Positions 6,577-13,181 of a stretch of DNA of 17,734 nucleotides are shown in pieces; the stretch's first letter is position 1; the number at the start of each line of letters is the position of its first letter. Position numbers and translations under genes: made by a program. The notes beneath the pieces were generated by a model. That model saw nothing but the letters and a program-made list of their open reading frames with translations. It searched no databases and was not told the DNA's origin. The stretch comes from DAOTVD01 sp034437075 (lineage in GTDB: Bacteria; Chloroflexota; Anaerolineae; Aggregatilineales; J027). The DNA is taken from positions 1 through 17,734 of the forward strand of contig DAOTVD010000327.1 of assembly GCA_034437075.1 (NCBI GenBank), written 5' to 3'.

Positions 6577-8483
6577 TCTTCCGAGAGCATGACCCATTCT
6601 TCCATGGCATCATTCAGGCGCGTTTCTGTGTCGCTGTAGTTTTCCCCCAGGCGCGCCACTTCGCCGACATTCCCCTGCTCGCTAGCGTCAGCCAACGCAT
6701 TTGTGATGCTATGCAAATCATCTTCCAGGCTATGAATCAAGCTTTCTAGTTCCGCGATGCGCTTCTCGCGCTGGTATGGGTTCAGGCCGTGTTTTTTGGG
6801 GCTGGTTTTGGCCGGGGCCTTATTTTTTGAAGAGGCCTGTTCGGGCATGGGGGGCGCGGCTTCGGCGCGTAAGGCCGCCTGATACTCGGCATACGAACCT
6901 TCGAAGACGCGCATTTTCCCCGGCGTGATGTGCCATATCTGCGACGCTAGCGCATTGATTAAATAGCGATCATGGCTAATCAGCAACACGGTGCCCTCGA
7001 ACGAGGCTAAGACATCCTGCAAAATCTCTTGCGAAGGAATATCCAGATGGTTGGTGGGCTCGTCCAGCAATAAGACATTTGCGCCATCTAGCGCTAGTTT
7101 AGCTAACGCCAGCCGTCCCCGCTCACCCCCCGAGAGCGTGCTGACCGGGCGAAAGACATCGTCCCCATGAAAAAGATATTGGGCCAGATAACTACGCGCT
7201 TCGCTAATCGGCAGATTACGCACACTCAGCAGTTCATCGAGCAGGGACTTACTCTCGTCCAGGTCTTCATGCGCCTGGGCAAAATAGCCGATGTCCACTT
7301 GGGCACCCCACTGGATCGCCCCACCGAGGGGTTCCAAGCGCCCGAGCAGCGTTTTGATAAACGTGCTTTTGCCGACGCCGTTCGCACCAATAATCGCGGC
7401 GATTTCGCCGCGTAGCAACAACACATCCGGGGCTTCGAAAAGCGTTCGATTGTAGCCGACCTGTAAGCGCTGCGTGCGCAAAACATGATCCCCTGTGCGC
7501 CCGGTCGATTTCAGCTTAACGTGCAACGTCTGGCGGGCGCGGGGTGGTTTCTTCAGCCAGGGATTTTCGACCGCGCGGCCATGGCGGTCAGTGCCGCTCA
7601 TCAGCCGTTCTAAACGGCGGCGACGGCCTTTGGCCTGGGCGGTGTTCTGGCTGGCGATATGTTTCTGGATGTAGTCCTGCTCTTTTTGGATGTAGGCTTG
7701 TTGGGCTTCATATTCTTTCTGGCGGCGTTCGTGTCGTTCGGCCCGCTGTTGCAGATAATGACTGTAATTGCCGGAATAAACCTCGATTTCGCCCCAGTCG
7801 AGTTCCCAGATTAATGACACGACGCTGTCCATAAAATAGCGGTCATGCGAAACCATCAAAATAGCGCCGGGAAAGTTGCGCAGGTAATTTTCTAACCATT
7901 CGATGGTTTGAATATCCAGGTGATTGGTTGGCTCGTCCAGGGCTAGCAAATCGGGTTTTTCTAGCAGCAGGCGCCCGAGCAATGCGCGCGTTTTCTGGCC
8001 GCCAGATAGGGCATCGAGGGGCCGGTCATACATTTCCGGCGGAAAACCCAGCCCATGCAAAACTTGCTCGATATGAATTTCGTAGGTGTAGCCCCCGGCT
8101 TGTTCGAACGCCTCTTGCATTTCGCCGTATTTGATGAGCATGTCTTCGTCGGCGCTGTCTAATTGCGCTTCGAAGGCTTTTAGCCGTTCTTCCTGAGCGC
8201 GCAAATCCGCGAAAGCGGTCAGCATTTCGTCATATACACTATGAGCGCCATCCAAGCTGGCGTTTTGGGGCAAATATCCGATGCGCGTATCTTTGGCGCG
8301 GGCGATGGTGCCTTCGCTGGGCGGTTCCTGGCCGATCAACACCTTCAGCAACGTGCTTTTACCGGCCCCATTCGGCCCGACCAGCGCGAGTTTGGCCTGG
8401 GGCGGGATACTGACGCTGATATCGAAGAAAATTTCATCATCGCCAAAACGTTTTGCGATGCTCTGTGCCGATAGAACTGTCAT
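6573..8483 (-). CDS. ABC-F family ATPase (Uup/YdiF-like)
   Basis: A 636-residue soluble protein with two ATP-binding cassettes and no membrane segments. The first cassette has Walker A GPNGAGKST (36-44), LSGGQ (159-163), LALDEPTNHLD (180-190) and SHDR (212-215). The second has GANGVGKST (366-374), LSGGE (450-454), LLLDEPTNHLD and SHDR. A long charged inter-domain linker (about 245-310, including GRRRRLERLMSG) corresponds to the P-site-tRNA interaction region. The C-terminal coiled coil (about 570-636) resembles the Uup/YdiF extension. ABC-F proteins act on ribosomes as translation factors, and some give antibiotic protection; nothing here indicates resistance. I chose the ATG at 8483 (MTVLSAQSIAKRFG). 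A longer in-frame start at 8513 would put the promoter inside the gene and add ten residues outside the fold. Confidence 0.93.
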   Translation of the reverse strand: MTVLSAQSIAKRFGDDEIFFDISVSIPPQAKLALVGPNGAGKSTLLKVLIGQEPPSEGTIARAKDTRIGYLPQNASLDGAHSVYDEMLTAFADLRAQEERLKAFEAQLDSADEDMLIKYGEMQEAFEQAGGYTYEIHIEQVLHGLGFPPEMYDRPLDALSGGQKTRALLGRLLLEKPDLLALDEPTNHLDIQTIEWLENYLRNFPGAILMVSHDRYFMDSVVSLIWELDWGEIEVYSGNYSHYLQQRAERHERRQKEYEAQQAYIQKEQDYIQKHIASQNTAQAKGRRRRLERLMSGTDRHGRAVENPWLKKPPRARQTLHVKLKSTGRTGDHVLRTQRLQVGYNRTLFEAPDVLLLRGEIAAIIGANGVGKSTFIKTLLGRLEPLGGAIQWGAQVDIGYFAQAHEDLDESKSLLDELLSVRNLPISEARSYLAQYLFHGDDVFRPVSTLSGGERGRLALAKLALDGANVLLLDEPTNHLDIPSQEILQDVLASFEGTVLLISHDRYLINALASQIWHITPGKMRVFEGSYAEYQAALRAEAAPPMPEQASSKNKAPAKTSPKKHGLNPYQREKRIAELESLIHSLEDDLHSITNALADASEQGNVGEVARLGENYSDTETRLNDAMEEWVMLSED

Positions 8484-8490
8484 GGCGTGT

Positions 8491-8499
8491 ATTATATCA
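8491..8499 (-). promoter_or_regulatory. Extended -10 promoter for the ABC-F gene, predicting a leaderless mRNA
   Basis: On the minus strand TGA is followed by a perfect TATAAT (8496 down to 8491). Seven bases then lead directly to the ATG at 8483. Transcription should therefore start at the start codon itself. No good -35 box is seen, as expected for a TGn promoter. Confidence 0.65.
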
Positions 8500-8522
8500 T
8501 CCGCCCCGACCAAAACGAAACA

Positions 8523-8537
8523 CGCCCCTGAGGGGCG
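8523..8537 (-). terminator. Hairpin terminator after the FHA-regulator gene
   Basis: A perfect six-base-pair GC stem, CGCCCC (8523-8528) with GGGGCG (8532-8537), closes a three-base loop. On the minus strand it is followed by TGTTTCGTTTTGG, a moderately T-rich tract. It lies between the regulator gene and the ABC-F promoter, where a terminator of the minus-strand cluster is expected. Confidence 0.55.
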
Positions 8538-8671
8538 CGCGTCGTTAACTTTCGGGGGAGCAATTCAATGACTGATTATGTACGGGGAGAAATTTGCAGT
8601 CACGATTACATGGCTATTGTACGGGATGATCGCGCGCTTAACATGACGCGCACAGGGTCTTCAGGCCACGC

Positions 8672-9325
8672 TTACCCCACTATGTCGCGCCGATTACGGA
8701 ACATCAAGCCAAAACCGCGCCGGGTAATAATGTATTCATGACTATCATCTACTTCCGTCAAGCGTTTGCGCAAACGACTTACCAAGGCGTCAATGGTCTG
8801 GTCGTTAACGTCTGTATCCGTGCCCCACACATAGCGGCGCACTTCCTCACGTGTGACCACGGCATCTTCGTTATGGTATAGCAACGATAACAACGAAAAT
8901 TGGCTGGGGCTCAGCGGCGGATCAAGTGGTTGGCCGATGACAAACACCTGCGCGGCCATATCATCCAGATACAAGCCGGGTGTCGGTAAGCGCACCTCGG
9001 AGACCTGCGCGGTGGTTGCGGGGTCATCAAAATAGAGGTGGGCGACATTCCCAATATTGATTTCATCCCCGGCCCGCAAACGCAGCGGCTTATGGGCGTC
9101 CAGCGGATGATTGTTCAAGAACGTGCCGTTTGTGCTGCCCAAGTCGGTGATGTAGACCTGTTGATGGTCAAATTCAAATTGGGCATGCAAGCGCGATACA
9201 TCGGGGGAGTCAATAACCAGGTTACACTCGCGCGCCCGCCCAATGGTAAATGGAAAGGCATGGAGATTAACCTGGACATTTTGGCGTTGGCTATCCGAGA
9301 GATAAAAACAAGGGGCGGTTGGCAT
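8672..9325 (-). CDS. FHA domain-winged helix transcriptional regulator
   Basis: A 217-residue protein of two domains. The N-terminal FHA domain (about 20-98) has the phosphothreonine-binding residues in place: GR (29-30), SRLH (44-47) and the STNGT loop (64-68). The C-terminal OmpR/PhoB-type winged helix (about 115-212) has LSPSQFSLLSLLY, VVTREEVRRYVWG, the recognition-helix region TIDALVSRLRKRL and the wing YIITRRGFGLMF. There is no receiver domain, so DNA binding is probably tuned by binding a Thr-phosphorylated partner or by self-association rather than by a histidine kinase. No Ser/Thr kinase gene lies in the window. It has its own extended -10 box and is the last gene before the hairpin terminator. 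Related FHA-wHTH proteins are common in Chloroflexota and Actinobacteria; the target genes are unknown. Confidence 0.9.
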   Translation of the reverse strand: MPTAPCFYLSDSQRQNVQVNLHAFPFTIGRARECNLVIDSPDVSRLHAQFEFDHQQVYITDLGSTNGTFLNNHPLDAHKPLRLRAGDEINIGNVAHLYFDDPATTAQVSEVRLPTPGLYLDDMAAQVFVIGQPLDPPLSPSQFSLLSLLYHNEDAVVTREEVRRYVWGTDTDVNDQTIDALVSRLRKRLTEVDDSHEYIITRRGFGLMFRNRRDIVG

Positions 9326-9356
9326 GATGAGGCCCTCTTATGGCACGTTTTTCAAC

Positions 9357-9365
9357 ATTTTACCA
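9357..9365 (-). promoter_or_regulatory. Extended -10 promoter for the FHA-regulator gene
   Basis: On the minus strand TGG is followed by TAAAAT (9362 down to 9357). The leader to the ATG at 9325 is about 25 bases and contains a GAGG ribosome-binding element. The site lies in the 71-base gap after the upstream gene, so the regulator can be transcribed separately from that gene. Confidence 0.5.
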
Positions 9366-9396
9366 GAATTATCGTTTTTTTCATGGCGCTAGCGGC

Positions 9397-10080
9397 TTAG
9401 AACAAGCTTTGTGGGCAGCGATTGTGGTAGCGGCAGGCATAGCAGCGTGCGCGTTCATCATGGTTGATGTCCGCCAGGGATTCGCCGCGTAATTGCTCGA
9501 TTTCATCCATCAGATTCGACAAGATTTCCACGGCATCTTCGTCAAAATCTATTTCGAATGTGCGCCCATCTCCGTAGCGGATAATGCCAAAGGGTGGGTA
9601 GACCTCTTGGGTTTCGCTCACCAAAACGCAATAGGCGATCACTTGTAAGGTATGGGCTTGGTGCGGGCCCTCCGACACGCTGACCTGTTTCGTCAGGATC
9701 GGAATCGCCGATTTATCGGTATATAAAATATAATCCGGGCGGCCCACCAGCCCAAAACTGGGCGCCACAAGTACGCGCCGATTGCGTTTAGCGAGTTGGT
9801 CACGATAGGGCAATTGTTGTGGGGGGCGGCTTAAGAGCCATACACTAGCGGAGGCTGTCACCATTAAAACGCTACTTATAACCAAGGCGGCGAATAAAAC
9901 ATCCAGCCCACCCCACCAGCCCAAGAAGATCAGAAAGAGGAAGAACAATACCCCCTGCCAGGGTGCCAGCAACAAACGGAGTTGGCGCCGAAAGCTTGTT
10001 ATGCGCGGCGCACGCCAATCATAGGTTAGCGCGCGTGCACAAAAGAGGTAACGTGCAATCTCACTGGCAGTAATCATCAC
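9397..10080 (-). CDS. Membrane-anchored Cas4/PD-(D/E)XK-like iron-sulfur protein, probably lacking the catalytic acid
   Basis: A 227-residue protein with the cysteine layout of Cas4/AddB-type nucleases: one Cys near the N-terminus (Cys14 in ITASEIARYLFCARA) and three near the C-terminus (Cys213, Cys216, Cys222 in CYACRYHNRC), enough to hold a 4Fe-4S cluster. Between them, GRPDYILY (113-120) matches the PD motif, QVIAY (146-150) matches motif QxxxY, and Lys131 stands where the (D/E)XK lysine should be. The expected acidic residue before it is Leu129 (PILTK), so the active site looks incomplete. Two hydrophobic segments (about 42-56 and 58-84) are inserted between the first Cys and the nuclease core, tying the protein to the membrane. 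It may bind DNA or RNA without cutting, or the acid may have moved. It follows the translin-family gene after a 13-base gap, and no cas gene is near. Confidence 0.75.
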   Translation of the reverse strand: MMITASEIARYLFCARALTYDWRAPRITSFRRQLRLLLAPWQGVLFFLFLIFLGWWGGLDVLFAALVISSVLMVTASASVWLLSRPPQQLPYRDQLAKRNRRVLVAPSFGLVGRPDYILYTDKSAIPILTKQVSVSEGPHQAHTLQVIAYCVLVSETQEVYPPFGIIRYGDGRTFEIDFDEDAVEILSNLMDEIEQLRGESLADINHDERARCYACRYHNRCPQSLF

Positions 10081-10093
10081 TGGCTCATCCAGG

Positions 10094-10735
10094 CTAGGGG
10101 ATATTATGGTTAAGCTTGCCGGATAATTCTTGCACCGCTTTTTCCAAGCGTTGTTGGCTGATGCTCATGGTCAGGTCTCCGCGCGTACGCTCTAATACAC
10201 TGCGGACCGTATCTGTGCGGCGCCGTAGGCCAGCCGTAACGGCTTCAGGAAAATCCATGGTAATTAGGCTCGTATAGATGGCGTCCATGGCATCCAGCAG
10301 ACGCTCCGCATTCTGCGGATTCCCCCGGCGGATTTCATCCAGAATCGAGCGGCGTAGTTCCGTAGCGGCCTCTGCCAGGCCATTGATATACGTGCTAGGG
10401 ATCACCCCCAAGTCTTCAGGCGTAGGGAGTGGTTCATCCCGGACAAGCGCATGGGTCAAGAACGCCTCGACATATTCCTTAAGCGCGTCCTGCGTATAAC
10501 CTGCGTAGTATAAATCGGGATAATCTGCTAGCAGGTGTATGATCTCATCGGCGGCCTGGCGAATGTCTTGCAGGCGCGCGGCGGTGATGTCCCACTCGGC
10601 CCGATGAACCGCGCGGATGGCATTCGCGCATTGGCGGGTTAAATGGCGGGATAAATTAATCGCCCGCTCGCGCACCTCATTTTGCCGCGCAAAAAACGCA
10701 TGCACACGTTCACTGACTTCGGTAAGTTTATCCAT
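10094..10735 (-). CDS. Translin/TRAX-family protein (COG2178-like), possible RNA endonuclease
   Basis: A 213-residue all-helical protein matching the translin family. REXXXXLSRXXTR (23-34) and the segment around NAIRAVHRAEW correspond to the first helices. ALKEYVEAF (84-92), YINGLAEAATELRRSILDEIRRG (116-138), MDAIYTSL and GLRRRTDTVRSVLERTRGDLT (169-189) are the conserved core. Translin and TRAX form ring- or shell-shaped nucleic-acid-binding complexes (C3PO in eukaryotes, homomeric in archaea), in which TRAX subunits cut RNA. The acidic residues that mark catalytic subunits appear kept: Glu87/Glu90 three apart and Glu122/Glu126 four apart, the third replacing an Asp. I chose the ATG at 10735, which overlaps the DUF3467 stop by eight bases. 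A longer frame to 10891 would run deep into DUF3467. Assignment is from motif recall, not an alignment. Confidence 0.82.
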   Translation of the reverse strand: MDKLTEVSERVHAFFARQNEVRERAINLSRHLTRQCANAIRAVHRAEWDITAARLQDIRQAADEIIHLLADYPDLYYAGYTQDALKEYVEAFLTHALVRDEPLPTPEDLGVIPSTYINGLAEAATELRRSILDEIRRGNPQNAERLLDAMDAIYTSLITMDFPEAVTAGLRRRTDTVRSVLERTRGDLTMSISQQRLEKAVQELSGKLNHNIP

Positions 10736-11072
10736 TTTCCGATTCGCCATTTTCTGAATCGGCGTCAGACCCCGGCATTTTAAGATTCCCAAATAGTTGA
10801 TCGGCCAATGATTGGGGCACCTGTATTTCACCATGCTGGGTTTCGTAATGCGCCAGGTTTTCCCCCAGGGCACGATGAAGCAGTTTGGCATGCGTCGGCG
10901 ACATCACGATGCGTGTGTGCACCTGCGATTTGTTGACCCCCGGCGCAAGTTGGGAAAAATTCAAAAAGAATTCCGTGCCCGTTTGGCCTATCAGGACTAA
11001 ATTGGAATAGGCTGCTTGCAAATTGGCCGGAATTTCAATATGAATCCGCTTACGCTGTGGTCGGTTAGTCAT
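10728..11072 (-). CDS. DUF3467 domain protein
   Basis: A 114-residue protein spanning almost the whole DUF3467 domain. Recognisable pieces are the IPANLQAAYSNLVLI start, EFFLNFSQLAPG, the RIVMSPTHAKLLHRAL stretch and the NLAHYETQHGEI segment, followed by a Ser/Glu-rich, probably disordered tail (about 98-114). The domain's biochemical role is not established; it is small, single-domain and cytoplasmic. GAGAGG (11083-11088) sits ten bases before the ATG. The stop overlaps the start of the translin-family gene, so the two are translationally coupled. That coupling makes it a plausible partner of the translin-like protein, which is an inference from gene order only. Confidence 0.9.
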   Translation of the reverse strand: MTNRPQRKRIHIEIPANLQAAYSNLVLIGQTGTEFFLNFSQLAPGVNKSQVHTRIVMSPTHAKLLHRALGENLAHYETQHGEIQVPQSLADQLFGNLKMPGSDADSENGESENG

Positions 11073-11206
11073 GATGATGCGTCCTCTCTATTCAATAGGT
11101 GTGCTCAAAACAAAAAACGAACGCCGGGGCAGTGACAAGCCCAGGATTGTGTTCCCTGCTAAAGTAGTGGATTAGTCATTGGCCCCGCGAAAACCATACC
11201 CCGCCC

Positions 11207-11629
11207 CTAAAACGGGATGTCATCGACATTCGGCGCGTTATAATCTTCTTCCTCGTAGCCGCCACCACTGTAACCGCCACCGCCAGAACTATCGCCATCG
11301 CCCCGGCCACCCAAAAAGCGCACCTGGCGGGCGGTGACTTCTAAGGACGCACGCGGTTCATTATTATCGCGTGCTAGATAGGCACTCGCCTGAATACGGT
11401 CGGCAATGACCAGCACTTGCCGCCCTTTGCTGATATATTGATTCACGATTTCGGCTTGCTTGCCCCACACCGTTACACGAAACCAAGTGGTTTCATCCAC
11501 ATCTCGGTCGCCACTGCGATAACGGCGATTAACGGCTAACGAAAAATCGCACACGGCTTGCCCGGAATTCGTAAAGCGCAATTCGGGTGTACGCCCAACG
11601 TTACCGACCAAGATAATTTCCATAAACAT
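11207..11629 (-). CDS. ssb: Single-stranded DNA-binding protein
   Basis: A 140-residue SSB. The OB-fold (about 1-108) starts with EIILVGNVGRTPELRFT and contains the FSLAVNRRYR and TTWFRVTVWGKQAE segments of bacterial SSB. A glycine-rich linker (about 108-125) leads to the acidic tip DDIPF, the site by which SSB recruits repair and replication proteins. It binds ssDNA as a tetramer. GAGGAT (11635-11640) lies five bases before the ATG; a second in-frame ATG two codons on (11623) is also possible. A sigma70-type promoter precedes it. The protein is shorter than E. coli SSB (178) because of a short linker. It could be the housekeeping SSB or a paralogue serving the following genes; the window cannot decide. 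Confidence 0.93.
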   Translation of the reverse strand: MFMEIILVGNVGRTPELRFTNSGQAVCDFSLAVNRRYRSGDRDVDETTWFRVTVWGKQAEIVNQYISKGRQVLVIADRIQASAYLARDNNEPRASLEVTARQVRFLGGRGDGDSSGGGGYSGGGYEEEDYNAPNVDDIPF

Positions 11630-11658
11630 GTTGTATCCTCGCTTTCAATCCTCACATC

Positions 11659-11687
11659 ATTTTGGAACATGTGTTCAGTTTTGTCAA
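11659..11687 (-). promoter_or_regulatory. Sigma70-type promoter for ssb
   Basis: On the minus strand a perfect TTGACA (11687-11682) is followed by a 17-base spacer and CAAAAT (11664-11659). Transcription would start near 11652, giving a leader of about 23 bases with the GAGGAT site. The -35 box overlaps the TGA stop of the upstream TPR gene. It is the only clear -35 consensus seen in the window. Confidence 0.6.
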
Positions 11688-13027
11688 GAGCTAGCTAAAA
11701 AACGCTGCCGGGCGTCCTGAAATTTTTGAATCATGGCGTCCACCTGAGCGGCTTCAATGCTCAGGCCGCGCACATACTCAATACGCGCCAGGACGCTATC
11801 CAGCGTCGAAATATCGGGGGTCAATTCTAGGGCCTCATCGAACAACCGCGCGGCTTCATCCGGTTCTTCGTTGAGCAAAGTGGCCAGCGCTACATCATAT
11901 TTGGCCCAGTAATCCTCGGGGGTATCTTGCAAACGCCGATCGGCTTTAATATACGCCATGTCGCGATGCCGCCGGAACTGTTCTGGGTCGCCCTGCGCCA
12001 GATACAGCATCGCCAAGTTGATCTCGGGGTACGAGCGGCGCGGCGTCATCTGCGCGGCACGCCGATAGGCTGCGATAGCATCCGCGACCCGGCCTTGACG
12101 CCGATACAGACTGCCGAGCACGCCGAAATAGGACTCTTTTTCCTCGTTCAGCAGATGCGGGTCTTGCTGCATGGCTTCTAATAGATAATTTTCCGCCAGG
12201 TTGTAGATATGGTTGCGTTCCAGCGTATCTATAACCTTATCGCCCTTCTTGCGTACCGCCAAGCCCAACGCGGCTTTCACGGGCGCGATGGAGTCGCCAT
12301 CTTCGCCATCAATCCGAAAAGCCTGGGTCAGATGCTGGATTGCTTCGTCGAGTTGGTCTTTGCGGATCAATAGCGTACCCAGCAGATAATTATTCGGGAC
12401 GTTGTTAGCGTCTAGCTTGTGGGATTCGCGGCAAGATTGTATCGCCGCATCAATATTGTTATCCCGCGCTAAGCGCTGGGCCAATACATGGTGAGACAGC
12501 GCCTCGAAGGCGTTTTCGGCTTGGCGAGTGGCTGCTTCAATTTGTTCGTTAATGCGGTGTTGGCCTCGCGAGTAAGTGTCTTCGAGTTCTTTTTCGAGCT
12601 TGGCCACCTGTTCGGTACGGGTGATAAATTCTTGCTCGGCCCGCTGCAGGCGTTCCAAAGATTGCTGTTCGGCTTGTTCCAGGCGTTTGATGAGGTCTTG
12701 CTTGATCTCTTCGACATCTTCGCGGATGTCGTGGATGCTGCTAAGCCCCAAAAAGCCAACGGCCACAATCAGCAAGCCTGCCAGAATCGAAGCGCCTTCC
12801 AGAAAACCCAGCACCAATTCGGCAGCAGCGACAGCATCTTCCGCGCGGATCAGGTTTTGGGTCGAGCGTTCGATGAGGGCTTGATACGCGGGTTCATCTA
12901 GCCCTTCGGCTTCGACCACTAAACGCGCATCGCGGCGTTCGATATACGTGAAATACAACGCGATCAGCGAAACGCTGATTGCCAAAAGCGGCAAAAACAA
13001 TACCATAACCTGAGAAATACGACGCAT
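11684..13027 (-). CDS. Membrane protein with coiled coil and TPR repeats
   Basis: A 447-residue protein. A hydrophobic segment at about 5-25 and another at about 75-95 (LAGLLIVAVGFLGL) give two membrane passes, with a charged loop between. A coiled coil (about 100-165, rich in Glu, Gln and Lys) follows, and then tetratricopeptide-like helices to the end: pairs such as AIQSCRESHKLDANN, DEAIQHLTQAFRID, ADAIAAYRRAAQMTP and EAARLFDEALELTP. TPR arrays are protein-binding scaffolds, so this is probably a membrane-tethered assembly platform; the partner is unknown. I chose the ATG at 13027 (MRRISQ), preceded by GAGAG. An ATG 21 bases upstream (13048) has no ribosome-binding site. It lies 54 bases before ssb on the same strand, but ssb has its own promoter. 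Confidence 0.82.
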   Translation of the reverse strand: MRRISQVMVLFLPLLAISVSLIALYFTYIERRDARLVVEAEGLDEPAYQALIERSTQNLIRAEDAVAAAELVLGFLEGASILAGLLIVAVGFLGLSSIHDIREDVEEIKQDLIKRLEQAEQQSLERLQRAEQEFITRTEQVAKLEKELEDTYSRGQHRINEQIEAATRQAENAFEALSHHVLAQRLARDNNIDAAIQSCRESHKLDANNVPNNYLLGTLLIRKDQLDEAIQHLTQAFRIDGEDGDSIAPVKAALGLAVRKKGDKVIDTLERNHIYNLAENYLLEAMQQDPHLLNEEKESYFGVLGSLYRRQGRVADAIAAYRRAAQMTPRRSYPEINLAMLYLAQGDPEQFRRHRDMAYIKADRRLQDTPEDYWAKYDVALATLLNEEPDEAARLFDEALELTPDISTLDSVLARIEYVRGLSIEAAQVDAMIQKFQDARQRFLASS

Positions 13028-13138
13028 AACGGCTCTCGTTATAAACATACGAATTGATTAAGTCTGTCTGTTCGATTGTACTCGAGTTTTGGGGGGAGCA
13101 AAACAGCTTACCCTCGTATGCGCAGCATCCACCGCGCC

Positions 13139-13147
13139 TGTTACAAT
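13139..13147 (+). promoter_or_regulatory. Extended -10 promoter for the indoleamine dioxygenase gene
   Basis: TGT is followed by TACAAT (13142-13147). Transcription would begin near 13154, leaving a leader of about 28 bases with AGGAG (13167-13171) before the ATG at 13182. This argues against the longer in-frame start at 13089, which would lie upstream of the promoter. Confidence 0.55.
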
Positions 13148-13181
13148 ACTAGCGCCCCAATTATGCAGGAGTGATGTATCC

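Noticed and set aside
8632..8651. GCGCG/CGCGC inverted repeat as a terminator of the FHA-regulator gene
   Set aside because: The stem is only five pairs with a ten-base loop and no T tract follows on the minus strand. The hairpin at 8523-8537 fits better.
9397..10080. A CRISPR-Cas locus, suggested by the Cas4-like gene
   Set aside because: No cas1, cas2 or effector gene and no regularly spaced repeats are present anywhere in the window.
10736..10891. N-terminal extension of the translin-like gene to an ATG at 10891
   Set aside because: It would overlap most of the last part of DUF3467 in another frame. The extension has no translin similarity, while the ATG at 10735 gives normal coupling.
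13089..13181. Longer start for the dioxygenase gene
   Set aside because: It lies upstream of the extended -10 box, lacks a ribosome-binding site and adds residues not found in the IDO fold.
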